Counted from the stretch's first letter, positions 51,027 through 60,764 are shown. The stretch: DNA of 64,000 nt from Roseicyclus sp. (GCA_018401965.1 JAGYJU010000018.1:145110-209109), one strand, 5' to 3'. The notes: generated by a model not told the origin, from the letters alone. A program made the numbers and translations.

Positions 51027-51635
51027 TCAGCCTTGGCAATAGGGCTGTTGACGGATCCAGCCGCGCATCTCTTCGCGCTTGGCGCTTTGGCTGGGATGCA
51101 GCGGCCCCCAATCGGCGGCCACGCCGCGCGTGCCCTCGGACACCACGCCGTCGCGCGGCACGGTCGCGGCCCAGATCCGAAGCGCACAGCTGACATTGGC
51201 GGCCCCATCCAGCAAGGCCTCGCCGCTGGTGGCCTGGCAGCCATAGTAGCGCGCGGTCGCCGGGCTGATCTGCACCAGGCCGAACCACCGCCCGCCGCCG
51301 CCCACGGCCTGTTCGTTCCAGGTGCTTTCATGGCGCGCCAAGGCCGACAAAAGGCCCAGCCAAAAGGCTTCGCGGTCGGCTTCGGTCGCATCGGGATAGC
51401 CGGGGCACCAGGCTTCGATATCGGCCGGCACGATTTCGGGCAGGACCGAGGCATGGCTTTGCAGCGCCGCAAACCCCGCCTGTTCCCACCCCGAGGAGGC
51501 GGGAACATGATCCCAGCGCATCACCGGACCATCGCCGGGATCGTTGCGCGCGCTCAGGTTGGGCACGAGATCGCAGCCCGACAGCGCCGCCAGACATATC
51601 GCCGCCAAGGTGGCGACCTTTACCGAAACCCCCAT
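51027..51635 (-). CDS. Lytic-transglycosylase-like lipoprotein, copy A
   Basis: A 202-residue predicted lipoprotein: signal VKVATLAAICLAALSGC gives lipobox LSGC with the lipid-modified Cys at 21. The domain repeats the pattern of copy B: LARHESTWNEQAVGGGGRWFGLVQI, GEALLDGAANVSCALRI and GVAADWGPLHPS. The HES glutamate is the likely catalytic acid. Start at 51635 gives the lipoprotein signal and has GAGGA upstream. Different anchoring from copy B suggests different cell-envelope targets. Confidence 0.87.
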   Translation of the reverse strand: MGVSVKVATLAAICLAALSGCDLVPNLSARNDPGDGPVMRWDHVPASSGWEQAGFAALQSHASVLPEIVPADIEAWCPGYPDATEADREAFWLGLLSALARHESTWNEQAVGGGGRWFGLVQISPATARYYGCQATSGEALLDGAANVSCALRIWAATVPRDGVVSEGTRGVAADWGPLHPSQSAKREEMRGWIRQQPYCQG

Positions 51636-51819
51636 CGGGACATCCTCGCAGGCCATTGCAGACGCCGCCCAAGTGCCGATGCCCGGTCCCGCAGGCAACC
51701 GTTTCAGCGCCGGGGGGCCGTTTTGCGCGACTTCCCGCCGAAGGGCGCGCCCCTTCCACCTCTTGCCCCGCACCCGGCGCTGACCTAAACGCTGAGGAAC
51801 AAATCGGACGGAGGCCTGG

Positions 51820-53346
51820 ATGCTCGACCTGACTTACGAGACCCCGAAACCACGCGTGATCGCGGGCGCGAAACACGACTGGGAACTGGTGATCGGCATG
51901 GAAGTTCATGCCCAGGTGTCATCGCGCTCGAAGCTGTTTTCCGGGGCCTCGACGCAATTCGGCGCCGAACCCAATTCCAACGTCGCCTTTGTCGATGCGG
52001 GCATGCCGGGCATGTTGCCGGTGATCAACGATTTCTGCGTGGCCCAGGCGGTGCGCACGGGCCTTGGCCTGAAGGCGCAGATCAACCTGCACTCGGCCTT
52101 TGACCGCAAGAATTATTTCTACCCCGACCTGCCGCAGGGCTACCAGATTTCACAGCTCTACCACCCCATCGTGGGCGAGGGCGAAGTGCTGGTGGAACTG
52201 GGCGATGGTACCGCGCGGCTGGTGCGGATCGAACGCATCCACCTGGAACAGGACGCGGGCAAATCCATCCATGACATGGACCCGGCGCTGTCTTTCGTCG
52301 ATCTGAACCGCACCGGTGTGGCGCTGATGGAAATCGTGTCGCGCCCCGACATTCGCGGCCCCGAAGAGGCGGCGGCCTATGTCGCCAAACTGCGCCAGAT
52401 CATGCTTTACCTGGGCACCTGTGACGGCAACATGCAGAACGGCAACCTGCGCGCCGATGTCAACGTGTCGGTCTGCCGGCCCGGACAATACGAGAAATAC
52501 CAGGAGACGCAGGATTTCAGCCATCTCGGCACGCGCTGCGAAATCAAGAACATGAATTCGATGCGCTTCATCCAGGCCGCCATCGACTACGAGGCGCGCC
52601 GCCAGATCGCCATTCTGGAAGCGGGCGGCACGATCGACCAGGAAACCCGGCTTTACGACGCCGACAAGGGCGAAACCCGGTCGATGCGGTCCAAGGAAGA
52701 AGCGCATGATTACCGCTATTTCCCCGACCCCGACCTGTTGCCGCTGGTGATCGAACAGGCTTGGGTCGACGATATCGCGGGCGCGCTGCCGGAACTGCCG
52801 GATGCGAAAAAGGCGCGCTTCATCGGCGCTTACGGCCTGTCGGATTACGACGCCTCGGTTCTGACCGCCGATCTGGACGCCGCCCGTTACTTCGAGGCGG
52901 TGGTGACGCAGGCCGGCGCGGAACAAGACAGCGGCAAGCTCGCCGCCAACTGGGTCATCAACGAATTGTTCGGCCGCCTGAAAAAGGAAGATCACGCCAT
53001 CACCGCATCGCCGGTGTCGCCCGAACAGCTGGGCGGCATCATCGCGCTGATCAAATCAGGCGATATTTCCGGCAAGATCGCCAAGGACCTCTTCGAGATC
53101 GTCTATACCGAAGGCGGCGAGCCCTCCCAGATCGTCGCGGCGCGCGGCATGAAACAGGTCACCGACACCGGCGCGATCGAGGCGGCGGTGGACGCCATCA
53201 TCGCCGCCAACCCCGCACAGGTCGAAAAGGCCCGTGCCAATCCCAAGCTGGCGGGGTGGTTCGTGGGCCAGGTGATGAAGGCGACCGGTGGCAAGGCGAA
53301 CCCGGCCGTGGTCAATGACATGGTGAGCGCGAAACTGGGGCTGTAA
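51820..53346 (+). CDS. gatB: Asp/Glu-tRNA(Asn/Gln) amidotransferase subunit B
   Basis: Binds misacylated Glu-tRNA(Gln)/Asp-tRNA(Asn) and directs transamidation in the GatCAB complex. It has 508 residues. The GatB signature [19 protein letters not shown] and [12 protein letters not shown] are present, along with zinc-ligand-like segments and the C-terminal YqeY-type tail. GGAGG lies 5 bases before the ATG. gatA and gatC are not in the window. Confidence 0.97.
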   Translation: MLDLTYETPKPRVIAGAKHDWELVIGMEVHAQVSSRSKLFSGASTQFGAEPNSNVAFVDAGMPGMLPVINDFCVAQAVRTGLGLKAQINLHSAFDRKNYFYPDLPQGYQISQLYHPIVGEGEVLVELGDGTARLVRIERIHLEQDAGKSIHDMDPALSFVDLNRTGVALMEIVSRPDIRGPEEAAAYVAKLRQIMLYLGTCDGNMQNGNLRADVNVSVCRPGQYEKYQETQDFSHLGTRCEIKNMNSMRFIQAAIDYEARRQIAILEAGGTIDQETRLYDADKGETRSMRSKEEAHDYRYFPDPDLLPLVIEQAWVDDIAGALPELPDAKKARFIGAYGLSDYDASVLTADLDAARYFEAVVTQAGAEQDSGKLAANWVINELFGRLKKEDHAITASPVSPEQLGGIIALIKSGDISGKIAKDLFEIVYTEGGEPSQIVAARGMKQVTDTGAIEAAVDAIIAANPAQVEKARANPKLAGWFVGQVMKATGGKANPAVVNDMVSAKLGL

Positions 53347-53387
53347 CCCTGCGGGGGCCGCGCGCCCCGTCATTCCAAGGACCGCCC

Positions 53388-53777
53388 ATGGCGCGTTATG
53401 AATACAAGCTGGTCGCAGCCCCGGTAAAAGCCACCCGGCACAAGGGGTTGAAAGGGGCAGATGCCTTTGCCGCCACGCTCCAAGACGTGATGAACGACCT
53501 GGGCGCCGAAGGATGGTCCTATCTGCGCAGTGACATCCTGCCCGAGGACATCCGTTCGGGGCTGACCGCCAGAACCACCGTCTACCGCACCATCCTGGTG
53601 TTCCAACGCTGCCTGGTCGCGCCCGCGCCGGCGGATCAGCCACCGCCCGCCGCCGCCATGGCCCCGGCCGTCACGGCGGCCACGCACAGCGACAAGGGCG
53701 ACGACGAGGAGGCGCCCGCCCTTGCAAACCTGCTGCCGCATCCCGACCTGGATCCGGACCTGCCGCCGCGCGGCTAG
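53388..53777 (+). CDS. DUF4177 domain-containing protein
   Basis: A 129-residue protein. Residues 1-75 form the DUF4177 domain (YEYKLVAAPVKATRHKG, then GAEGWSYLRSDILP, TTVYRTILVFQR). A low-complexity Ala/Pro/Asp tail follows. The function of the domain is unknown. AAGGA precedes the ATG. It follows gatB by 41 bases, so co-transcription is likely. Its stop TAG overlaps the stop of convergent bolA. Confidence 0.85.
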   Translation: MARYEYKLVAAPVKATRHKGLKGADAFAATLQDVMNDLGAEGWSYLRSDILPEDIRSGLTARTTVYRTILVFQRCLVAPAPADQPPPAAAMAPAVTAATHSDKGDDEEAPALANLLPHPDLDPDLPPRG

Positions 53778-54040
53778 GCCTCGATCTTGAGACCCAGCGC
53801 ATGGATCTGCGCCACAAGATCGCGCCCAAGCGCCTCGTGCACCGCGCGGTGGCGCGCGATGCGGGTCATGCCCGCAAAGGCCTCTGCCACGATGGTGACC
53901 TGGTAATGGCTTTCGCCGCCTTCCTGGTATCCGGCATGGCCGCGGTGCTTTTCGCTCTCGTCCACCACGTCCAGCTGCCGGGGCTGAAACGCCGCACGCA
54001 GCCTTTGCTCGATTTTCTCTGCCTTGGTCACGATTTCCAT
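53774..54040 (-). CDS. bolA: BolA family protein
   Basis: An 88-residue protein with the BolA/IbaG fold: EQRLRAAFQPRQLDVVDESEKHRGHAG and ESHYQVTIVAEAFAGM. The conserved H in FRHxxxH-like RIARHRAVHEAL may bind a [2Fe-2S] cluster with a monothiol glutaredoxin. Start could be ATG 54040 or GTG 54031. It is divergent from the J-domain gene with 67 bases between starts; an outward regulatory region is implied. Confidence 0.93.
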   Translation of the reverse strand: MEIVTKAEKIEQRLRAAFQPRQLDVVDESEKHRGHAGYQEGGESHYQVTIVAEAFAGMTRIARHRAVHEALGRDLVAQIHALGLKIEA

Positions 54041-54107
54041 CTCCTGCCTCTTCACCTTGCCGCCCAAAACATTAGAGTTGCCGTTCCGAGTCGAGAAGGG
54101 GAGCCCA

Positions 54108-54737
54108 ATGCCCGACAAAGACCCGTTTAATTTCGACCTGCGCATTTCCACCGACAAGAAGAAGCGCCGCACCGGTCGGCGCGGCATGTCGGGGGCCTTT
54201 GAAACCTCGCAGCGCGCCTGCGAATTCGAAGGCTGTGAGGAAACCGGCCAGTACCGCGCGCCCAAAAGCCCCGACAACCTCGAGGACTACAAGTGGTTTT
54301 GCCGCGAACACGTGCGGGAATACAACCTCAAATGGAACTTTTTCGAAGGTACCACCGAGGCCGAGATGGAAGCCCAGCTTGACCGCGACCGGGTCTGGGA
54401 CCGTCCGACCAAGACGTTCAAGAAAACCGTCGAGGAACGGGCCTGGGCCCGGCTGGGCATCGATGATGCGCACCAGGTTCTGGGCGGCAACGCGACCCGC
54501 AACCCTGGCCGATCTGGCGGTGCCGGGCGCAAGCTTCCGCCCACCGAACGCAAGGCGATCGAAATTCTCGAGGCCAAGGACAGCTGGACCAAGACCGAGA
54601 TCCGCAAAAGCTACAAGGCGCTGATCAAGGTGTTGCATCCCGACATGAACGGTGGCGACCGGTCCGACGAGGAGCGCCTGCAAGAAGTCGTCTGGGCCTG
54701 GGACCAGATCAAGGAAAGCCGGAATTTCGCCGATTGA
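54108..54737 (+). CDS. J-domain (DnaJ-class) protein
   Basis: A 209-residue cochaperone-like protein. The J domain is at the C-terminus (about 145-205) with the HPD motif in KVLHPDMNGGDRS. The N-terminal half has a putative zinc site (CEFEGCEETG and FCREH) and a conserved patch KWNFFEG. GGGGAG lies before the ATG at 54108. This arrangement (C-terminal J domain with cysteine-rich N-terminus) is known in alphaproteobacteria; its DnaK substrates are not. Confidence 0.87.
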   Translation: MPDKDPFNFDLRISTDKKKRRTGRRGMSGAFETSQRACEFEGCEETGQYRAPKSPDNLEDYKWFCREHVREYNLKWNFFEGTTEAEMEAQLDRDRVWDRPTKTFKKTVEERAWARLGIDDAHQVLGGNATRNPGRSGGAGRKLPPTERKAIEILEAKDSWTKTEIRKSYKALIKVLHPDMNGGDRSDEERLQEVVWAWDQIKESRNFAD

Positions 54738-54856
54738 CCGCGACAGGCCCGAGCCTTGGCCGGGGTACGACTTCATCTTGGCAAGAAAACTCCCGCCGGA
54801 GGCCCCAGGCCCCTCCACCGGCGGGCCCGCCCGCATCGAGAGCGTGATCGCCCCAC

Positions 54857-56046
54857 ATGCCTGACACCGCCGTCAAAACCCTGATCCTCGGCGCCGGTGC
54901 GGCGGGCATGATGTGCGCGGCCCATGCCGGGCCCGGCACGCTGGTCATCGACCATGCCAAGGCGCCGGGCGAAAAGATCCGCATCTCCGGCGGGGGCGGT
55001 GCAATTTCACCAATCTCCACACCGCGCCGGAAAATTTCCTGTCCGAAAACCCGCATTTCTGCAAATCCGCGCTGTCGCGCTACACCCAGTGGGATTTCCT
55101 CGACCTCGTCGCGCGGCACGGGGTCGCCTGGCATGAAAAGACCCTGGGCCAATTGTTCTGCGACCAGTCCGCCAAGGACATCATCGCGCTGTTGCGCGCG
55201 GAAATGGCGGCCGCCGACCTGTGGTTGCAGACAAGCGTCGAAGAGATCGCCCATCGCGATGGCCGGTTTCACGCGCGTCTCACCCGCGAGGGGCAGACCC
55301 GGATGGTCACGGCGGAAAACCTGGTGCTGGCCACGGGCGGCAAATCCATCCCCAAGATGGGGGCGACAGGGCTGGCCTACCGCATCGCGGACCAGTTCGG
55401 GCACCGCATCACCGACACCCGCCCGGCGCTGGTGCCGCTGACCTTCGACGAGGCGCAGAAAGCTTTCTTCGCAGAGCTGGCGGGCACCGCCGTCGACACG
55501 CGCATCGCCTGCAACGGCGCCGCCTTCGACGAGGCGATGCTGTTCACCCATCGCGGGCTGTCGGGGCCGGCGATCCTGCAGATCTCGTCTTACTGGCGTG
55601 AGGGCACGCCGCTGTCGGTCCGGCTTTGCCCCGATCTCGACCTTTACGCCCATCTGCGCGCCCGCAGGCAGGATGCGGGCGCCAAGGCGGTGGCCACGGT
55701 CCTGGCCGATCTTTTGCCCAAGGCGCTGGCGCGTCACCTGTCCGAGCTATGGGGGCTGACCGGCAAGCTGGCCGATCAACCCGATGCCCGCCTGCAAGAC
55801 CTGGCCGCGCGCCTGTCGGATTGGGTGGTGACCCCCACCTCGTCCGAAGGCTATCGCACCGCCGAGGTGACCTTGGGCGGGGTCGCCACCGACAAGATCA
55901 GTTCGAAAACCATGGGCTCGCAGATCGTGCCGGGGCTTTACGTCATCGGCGAGGCGCTGGATGTCACCGGCTGGTTGGGCGGCTACAATTTCCAATGGGC
56001 CTGGTCATCGGGCGTGGCGGCGGGCCGCGCCATCGCGGCCGGTTAA
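54857..56046 (+). pseudogene. BaiN/HI0933-family NAD(P)/FAD oxidoreductase, frameshifted near 55000
   Basis: FAD-binding N-terminus VKTLILGAGAAGMMCA and GEKIRISGGG lead into a G5 run near 54993-54998. Adding one G gives CNFTNLH, the invariant GGGRCNxTN motif of HI0933 proteins, and the rest runs to the stop: ATGGKSIPKMG, THRGLSGPAILQISS and GGYNFQWAWSSGVAAG. The corrected protein is 396 residues, normal for the family. Stop TAA interlocks with the trkH stop in GGTTAACC. A sequencing indel is likely. Confidence 0.88.
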
Positions 56047-57491
56047 CCCCGCCAGAAGGCGGCAGTGAACAGCACGAAGACGGCCAAAAGTTCCAACCGC
56101 CCGACCAGCATCCCGAAAATCATGATCCATTTCGCCGAGGTCGGGAACCCTTCCATCGATCCCGACGGCCCGACCTCGGGGCCAAAGGCGGGGCCGATAT
56201 TGGCGACCGAGGTCCAGGCGGCGGTGATCGCGGTTTGCGGCTCCAGCCCGGTCAGGGACAAGGCCACCGCCGACACCGCGAGGGTCAGGAAGAACAGCAC
56301 CGTGAAGGTGATCACGGAATCGACCACATCCTGGTCGATCGCCCGCCCGTCCAGGCGCGGCACCGTCACCGACCGCGGGCTGACCAAGAGGCGCAACTGG
56401 TTGATCAGCGCCTCTTTCAGCACGAGGTAGCGAAACACCTTGACCGAACAGCCCGTGGACGCGGTGCAGCCCCCGATCAACCCGACGATGAACACGACCG
56501 CAAAGGGAAAGCTGCCCCAGCTCGTGACATCGGCGCTGCCATAGCCCGTGCCGGTGAACAGGGTCACGACATTGAACGCGCTTTCGCGCAGCGTCGGTTC
56601 CAGGTCATGGCCCAGGACGATCAGGCGCCACAAGATCACCGCGCCGCAGGCATAGCCGATCCAGCGCAGATAGGCCCGCACCTGCACATCGCGCAGCAAG
56701 GCCCATGTGTCGCCATTGGCGATCTGGATAAAGCGCACGAAGGGCACGGAGGCCAGGATCATGAAGACCACGGCGGCATATTCGGCGGGGCCGGAAAAGG
56801 CGGCGAAACTGCGGTCGGTGGTGGAAAACCCGCCGGTCGACAGCGTGGTCAGCGCATGCACGACGGCTTCGTACCAATCCATCCCAAGCGCGCCATAGGT
56901 GATGGCGCAGGCGATGGTCAGCGCGACATAGGCGGTGAACAACCCGCGCGAGATGTCGATGGTGCGCGGCAAGACCTTGCCCAGCGTGTCGAAGCCTTCG
57001 GAGCGGAAAAACTGCATCCCGCCCACCCGCATCACCGGCAGAAAGATCAGCGCCACGATGACGATACCCAGACCGCCCAGCCATTGCAGGATGCCGCGCC
57101 ACAGGTTCACGCCGCGCGGCAGATCGTCGAGGCCGGGAAACACCGTCGCCCCCGTGGTGGTCATGCCCGATACCGCCTCGAAATAGGCATCGGTCAACGT
57201 CACGTCGGGCGCGCCCAGCACAAAGGGAATGGCACCAACCAAGGGCAGCACCGACCATGTGGCGGTGGTCAGCAAGAAGGCTTCGCGCACGCTCATCTGC
57301 TTGAGGTCGAAATTGGCCGAGGCCAGCGACACGCTGCCGCCCAGCGCCACGGCCACCGCGCCCGACACCGCAAAGGCCTGCCAGTTCGGGTTCCCGTCCG
57401 CGAGATCAAGCGCCATCGGGAACACCATCGCAAGGCCCATCACGATGGTGAGAAGGCCAAGCACATATCCGACGGGGCGAAGGTCCAGCAT
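56043..57491 (-). CDS. trkH: Trk-type potassium uptake protein TrkH
   Basis: A K+ channel subunit with 482 residues and four pore repeats. Selectivity-filter segments are visible: MTTTGATVF, TLSTGGFSTTD, FTGTGYGSADV and VANIGPAFGPEVG. trkA is not in the window. The stop overlaps the convergent BaiN stop. Confidence 0.95.
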   Translation of the reverse strand: MLDLRPVGYVLGLLTIVMGLAMVFPMALDLADGNPNWQAFAVSGAVAVALGGSVSLASANFDLKQMSVREAFLLTTATWSVLPLVGAIPFVLGAPDVTLTDAYFEAVSGMTTTGATVFPGLDDLPRGVNLWRGILQWLGGLGIVIVALIFLPVMRVGGMQFFRSEGFDTLGKVLPRTIDISRGLFTAYVALTIACAITYGALGMDWYEAVVHALTTLSTGGFSTTDRSFAAFSGPAEYAAVVFMILASVPFVRFIQIANGDTWALLRDVQVRAYLRWIGYACGAVILWRLIVLGHDLEPTLRESAFNVVTLFTGTGYGSADVTSWGSFPFAVVFIVGLIGGCTASTGCSVKVFRYLVLKEALINQLRLLVSPRSVTVPRLDGRAIDQDVVDSVITFTVLFFLTLAVSAVALSLTGLEPQTAITAAWTSVANIGPAFGPEVGPSGSMEGFPTSAKWIMIFGMLVGRLELLAVFVLFTAAFWRG

Positions 57492-57541
57492 GGGGCGGAG
57501 CGTTGGCGCGCCCGCGCGGCGCTGTCAAGCAATGGCGGGCG

Positions 57542-57565
57542 GGCGGGCCGGAAATCCGGCCCGCC
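57542..57565 (-). terminator. Hairpin downstream of folE2
   Basis: A perfect 10-bp GC stem with a 4-nt loop, 12 bases after the folE2 stop. It has no T tract. It could terminate or stabilise the folE2 message before trkH. Confidence 0.45.
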
Positions 57566-57576
57566 GGGGCACCGTG

Positions 57577-58668
57577 TCAGCCGCGATGGATCAGGCTGGC
57601 GAAGAGGTGCGGATCAAGGCTCGCCTGGGCAAAGGTTTCGCCCTCGGTCAGGACGCTGACGGCATCGTGGCTGTGCAGGCTTTCCTGGTGGCTGGCCACG
57701 ACCCGGAAATCGCCCACGCGCGCATCGCCATGCAGCCCTTCGGCAAAGAGCCGCGCGGCGTCTTCGACAAAGATCGGGTTCGCGGCATTCAATTCCGCAA
57801 AGGCCTGTTCGTCTTCGCGCTTGACCATGACCTGTGTTTCCGTGGGCACGGCGGCGCGCGCCATGTCGATCAGGTCTTCGAACCACAGGCAATCCTGCCC
57901 CGTGGCCAGTTCCACCGAAATCCGCGCCACCGACCGCTGCGAATGCGGCGTGGCCAATTGCCCGCGCGTGGCGCGCGCATGCTCGGACAGTTCCAGCGAA
58001 CAGGGGCAAGTCGAGGAATAGACGTAATCGAGATGCACCAGTTTCTGCCGCACGCCGCCGCGCTCGACCAGTTCCAGCGCGATGTCGTAATACTGATACC
58101 CCGACAGGCCCGACCGCAGGCTGTTCACCCGTGCCGGAAAGGACAGGCGCATCTGGATGCGGGCGTCGAAGCTCTCGAGATCGGATTTGTAATCATCCAG
58201 CGCCGCCTCGATCACCTCGAAGGAAAAGGTCTTTTCCGCATGGGCATAAAAGGACCGCATGATGCGGCTCATGTTGATGCCCTTCTTGTCGGCCTCGAGG
58301 CTGACGGTGCCGGTGACGCTGGTTTCCAGCGTCAGATCGCCGTTGTCGCGCGTGTGATAGCGGATCGGCAGGCGGAAATTCGAAATGCCCACATGCTGGA
58401 TTTGCCGGTTTGCCCCCCGGATCAGCGACGACGGGCCGTTCTGCAGATCGGGCAAGCTGTCCTTGTAGGCGGCATCGACGGTGAAGCCATCGGGATAGCG
58501 CCGCTCGAAATCGGGATAGGCGGGGCCGATCAGACGCGCGATGGCCGGATCAAGGGCCACGATATCCTCGGCGCTGGCCGCTGCCGCCCATGACTTCAAC
58601 CGTGCCAAGGCGGTTTCCGCCTCGGACCGGCTGGGCGCTTCGGTCATCTCGGTCACGTGGATGTTCAT
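57577..58668 (-). CDS. folE2: GTP cyclohydrolase FolE2 (type IB)
   Basis: First step of folate and related pterin synthesis, metal-dependent but zinc-independent. It has 363 residues. The metal cysteine is in VYSSTCPCSLELSEHA, with the glutamate/histidine region DIALELVERGG and VASHQESLHSHD. No folE homologue is nearby. AAGGGG lies 9 bases before the ATG. FolE2 is often under zinc control; no Zur box was seen in the 136-bp upstream gap. Confidence 0.95.
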   Translation of the reverse strand: MNIHVTEMTEAPSRSEAETALARLKSWAAAASAEDIVALDPAIARLIGPAYPDFERRYPDGFTVDAAYKDSLPDLQNGPSSLIRGANRQIQHVGISNFRLPIRYHTRDNGDLTLETSVTGTVSLEADKKGINMSRIMRSFYAHAEKTFSFEVIEAALDDYKSDLESFDARIQMRLSFPARVNSLRSGLSGYQYYDIALELVERGGVRQKLVHLDYVYSSTCPCSLELSEHARATRGQLATPHSQRSVARISVELATGQDCLWFEDLIDMARAAVPTETQVMVKREDEQAFAELNAANPIFVEDAARLFAEGLHGDARVGDFRVVASHQESLHSHDAVSVLTEGETFAQASLDPHLFASLIHRG

Positions 58669-58804
58669 CGCTGTCGTCCCCTTCGTCGCTCACGCAACAT
58701 GTAGATAGGCCCGGTGCCGTCCGTTCCCAATCATGTTGGTCAGTTTTCTTACGCCCAGACGTCGAAAACGGATCACTCATGGCACAGATGCGACACGATC
58801 CCGG

Positions 58805-59302
58805 CTAGGCGACGCGCGCGCCCATGCCTGCAAGGCTTTTGGCCATGACCACGTTGGGAAGGCGCACACCGCCGCGCTCGATATCCTGTCGCCGCACCAC
58901 GGCCCAGCCGCGCCGGGCAAAAAACCGTTCCGCCAACAGGCTCGCCTCGGTTTCCAGCCGCGACAGGCCGGCGGCCCGCGCCCGCCCTTCCAGCACGGCA
59001 TAAAGCGTTTCGGCCACGCCCCGGCCCATCACCTCGGGGGCGACATAGGCGAAATCGATCCAGCCCGTCCCGATATCGAGCGTCATGAACCCCAAGAGCC
59101 GGTCCTCGGATTCGGCCACCACCGTCTGCGCCTCGACCAGCAGGCGGCGCCAGCCTTCGTCCAGGGGCGGCGCGGGCGACCAGGCGGCACGCTGATCGGC
59201 GCTGTAGCGCGCGCCCGTCCCCTCGCGCACCGCGCGATGGAACAGATGGGCCAGCCCCGGCGCGTCGGTGACGCGGCAGGGCCGGATGATCAGCCCGTTC
59301 AT
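58805..59302 (-). CDS. GNAT family N-acetyltransferase
   Basis: A 165-residue acetyltransferase. The acetyl-CoA motif is VAPEVMGRGVAETL (R/Q-x-x-G-x-G/A form) with IIRPCRVTDAPGLAHLF at the start and FFARRGWAVVRRQD near the end. Its ATG overlaps the metZ stop (ATGA), so it is co-transcribed and possibly SAM-regulated. The substrate is unknown. Confidence 0.9.
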   Translation of the reverse strand: MNGLIIRPCRVTDAPGLAHLFHRAVREGTGARYSADQRAAWSPAPPLDEGWRRLLVEAQTVVAESEDRLLGFMTLDIGTGWIDFAYVAPEVMGRGVAETLYAVLEGRARAAGLSRLETEASLLAERFFARRGWAVVRRQDIERGGVRLPNVVMAKSLAGMGARVA

Positions 59303-60504
59303 CCCGCTTGCGCGGCCGCCAGCGCCGCGCGCAGATCGGCCAGAAGATCCTCGGGGTCTTCAAGGCCGACCGAGAGCCGCACCAGCCCGCGGGTGATGCC
59401 CAGCGCCGCGCGCTGATCTTCGGCCAGGCGCTGGTGGGTCGTCGTGGCGGGATGGGTGATGATCGATTTCGCATCGCCCAGGTTGTTGGAAATCGTGATG
59501 ACCTGCAGCGCGTTCAGGAACCGGAAAGCCGCCTCCTGCCCGCCCGCCAGATCAAGCGCGATGACCGTGCCGCCGGTTTCCATCTGCGCGGCGCAGAGCG
59601 CGTGCTGCGGATGGCTGGGCAGGCCCGGAAAGATCACCCGCGCGAGCCCCGGCTGGCCATCCAGCGCCTCTGCGATGGTTTGCGCCGCCCCGGCCTGTGC
59701 GCGACAGCGCAACTCGACCGTTTCCAGCGATTTCACCATCACCCAGGCGTTGAACGGCGACATCGCCCCGCCGGTATGTTTCATGTAGGGTTCGACCGTC
59801 TTGCGGATGAAGGTTTTCGACCCAAGGATCACGCCGCCCAGGCACCGCCCCTGGCCGTCGATATGCTTGGTCGCGGAATAGATCACCACATCGGCCCCAA
59901 GCCCAAGCGTGTCCTGGAACACCGGGGTGGCAAAGACATTGTCGACGATGACCAGCGCGCCCTTGGCATGGGCCAGCCGCGCCACGGCGGCGATGTCGAT
60001 CACTTCCAGCGTCGGGTTCGAGATGGATTCGAAGAAGACCGCCTTGGTCCCCGGCCGGATCGCCGCCGCCCATTGCGCCAGATCGGTGCCATCCACGAAT
60101 GTCACCTCGACGCCGTAGCGGCCCAGAACTTCCTCGAGGATGTAGAGGCACGATCCGAACAGCGCGCGGGCGGCCACGACGTGATCGCCCGATTTCAGCA
60201 TCGACACCAACGCGCCATTCACCGCCGCCATGCCAGAGGCGGTGGCAAAGGCATCTTCGGCCCCTTCAAGCGCCGCGATGCGGTCTTCGAACATGCGCAC
60301 GGTGGGGTTGCCGTAGCGGGCATAGATATATTCGTCGGGGCCGGTTTCGATGAACCGCGCCTCGGCGGCCTCGGCGCTGTCATAGACAAAGCCCTGGGTC
60401 AGGAACAGCGCCTCGCTGACTTCGCCATATTGGCTGCGGCGGGTGCCGGAATGCACGGCACGGGTGCGCTTTTTCCAGGTAGATGTGGTGGTTGGGTCAG
60501 TCAT
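59299..60504 (-). CDS. metZ: O-succinylhomoserine sulfhydrylase
   Basis: Makes homocysteine from O-succinylhomoserine and sulfide in methionine synthesis. It has 401 residues. The PLP lysine is in YSATKHIDGQGR; YARYGNPT, FATASGMAAV and the tyrosine/arginine set match the Cys/Met PLP family. GGAG lies 6 bases before the ATG at 60504. A SAM-II riboswitch in the leader points to repression by SAM. The GNAT gene follows in the same operon. Confidence 0.93.
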   Translation of the reverse strand: MTDPTTTSTWKKRTRAVHSGTRRSQYGEVSEALFLTQGFVYDSAEAAEARFIETGPDEYIYARYGNPTVRMFEDRIAALEGAEDAFATASGMAAVNGALVSMLKSGDHVVAARALFGSCLYILEEVLGRYGVEVTFVDGTDLAQWAAAIRPGTKAVFFESISNPTLEVIDIAAVARLAHAKGALVIVDNVFATPVFQDTLGLGADVVIYSATKHIDGQGRCLGGVILGSKTFIRKTVEPYMKHTGGAMSPFNAWVMVKSLETVELRCRAQAGAAQTIAEALDGQPGLARVIFPGLPSHPQHALCAAQMETGGTVIALDLAGGQEAAFRFLNALQVITISNNLGDAKSIITHPATTTHQRLAEDQRAALGITRGLVRLSVGLEDPEDLLADLRAALAAAQAG

Positions 60505-60587
60505 CCCCGTCTCCTCAAGCGGTTCCCCGAGGGCGCTGCCCACGGGCATCACGGGTCGGGGGCGAGCGGAAGGCTTGACGTCCTCGA

Positions 60588-60645
60588 CCTCTTTAGCGGC
60601 TTGTTTAACGTGGCCCGCAATCCGGTTCACAAATCACCACGCGCC
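60588..60645 (-). promoter_or_regulatory. SAM-II (SAM-alpha) riboswitch of metZ
   Basis: On the minus strand, P1 is CGTGG (60641-60637) pairing with CCACG (60613-60609). Between them is TGATTTG. The pseudoknot pairs CGGATTG (60624-60618) with CAAGCCG (60603-60597) with one mismatch. The conserved tail GCTAAAGAGG follows. This matches the compact SAM-II fold used upstream of metA/metZ in alphaproteobacteria. Ligand-bound folding would lower metZ translation or transcription. Confidence 0.85.
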
Positions 60646-60646
60646 G

Positions 60647-60675
60647 TGGCTACGCCGCCCGCATCGATCCGTCAA
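60647..60675 (-). promoter_or_regulatory. Candidate metZ promoter
   Basis: On the minus strand TTGACG (60675-60670), a 17-base spacer, then TAGCCA (60652-60647). A start near 60640 would begin the transcript at the first bases of the SAM-II aptamer, as expected. Confidence 0.5.
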
Positions 60676-60730
60676 GCGGCTGCGGGACGCGGCGCAACGG
60701 TCACCAAATTGTCGCCTGCAATTTACCGAA

Positions 60731-60764
60731 ATGTTGCGTGAACCGCCTATTCAGCCCGCAACAT
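60731..60764. promoter_or_regulatory. Inverted repeat ATGTTGCG-N18-CGCAACAT
   Basis: A perfect 8-bp inverted repeat in the divergent gap between metZ and the hydrolase gene. A second dyad AAATTG-N7-CAATTT lies at 60706-60724. Either could be an operator for the divergent pair. Confidence 0.35.
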
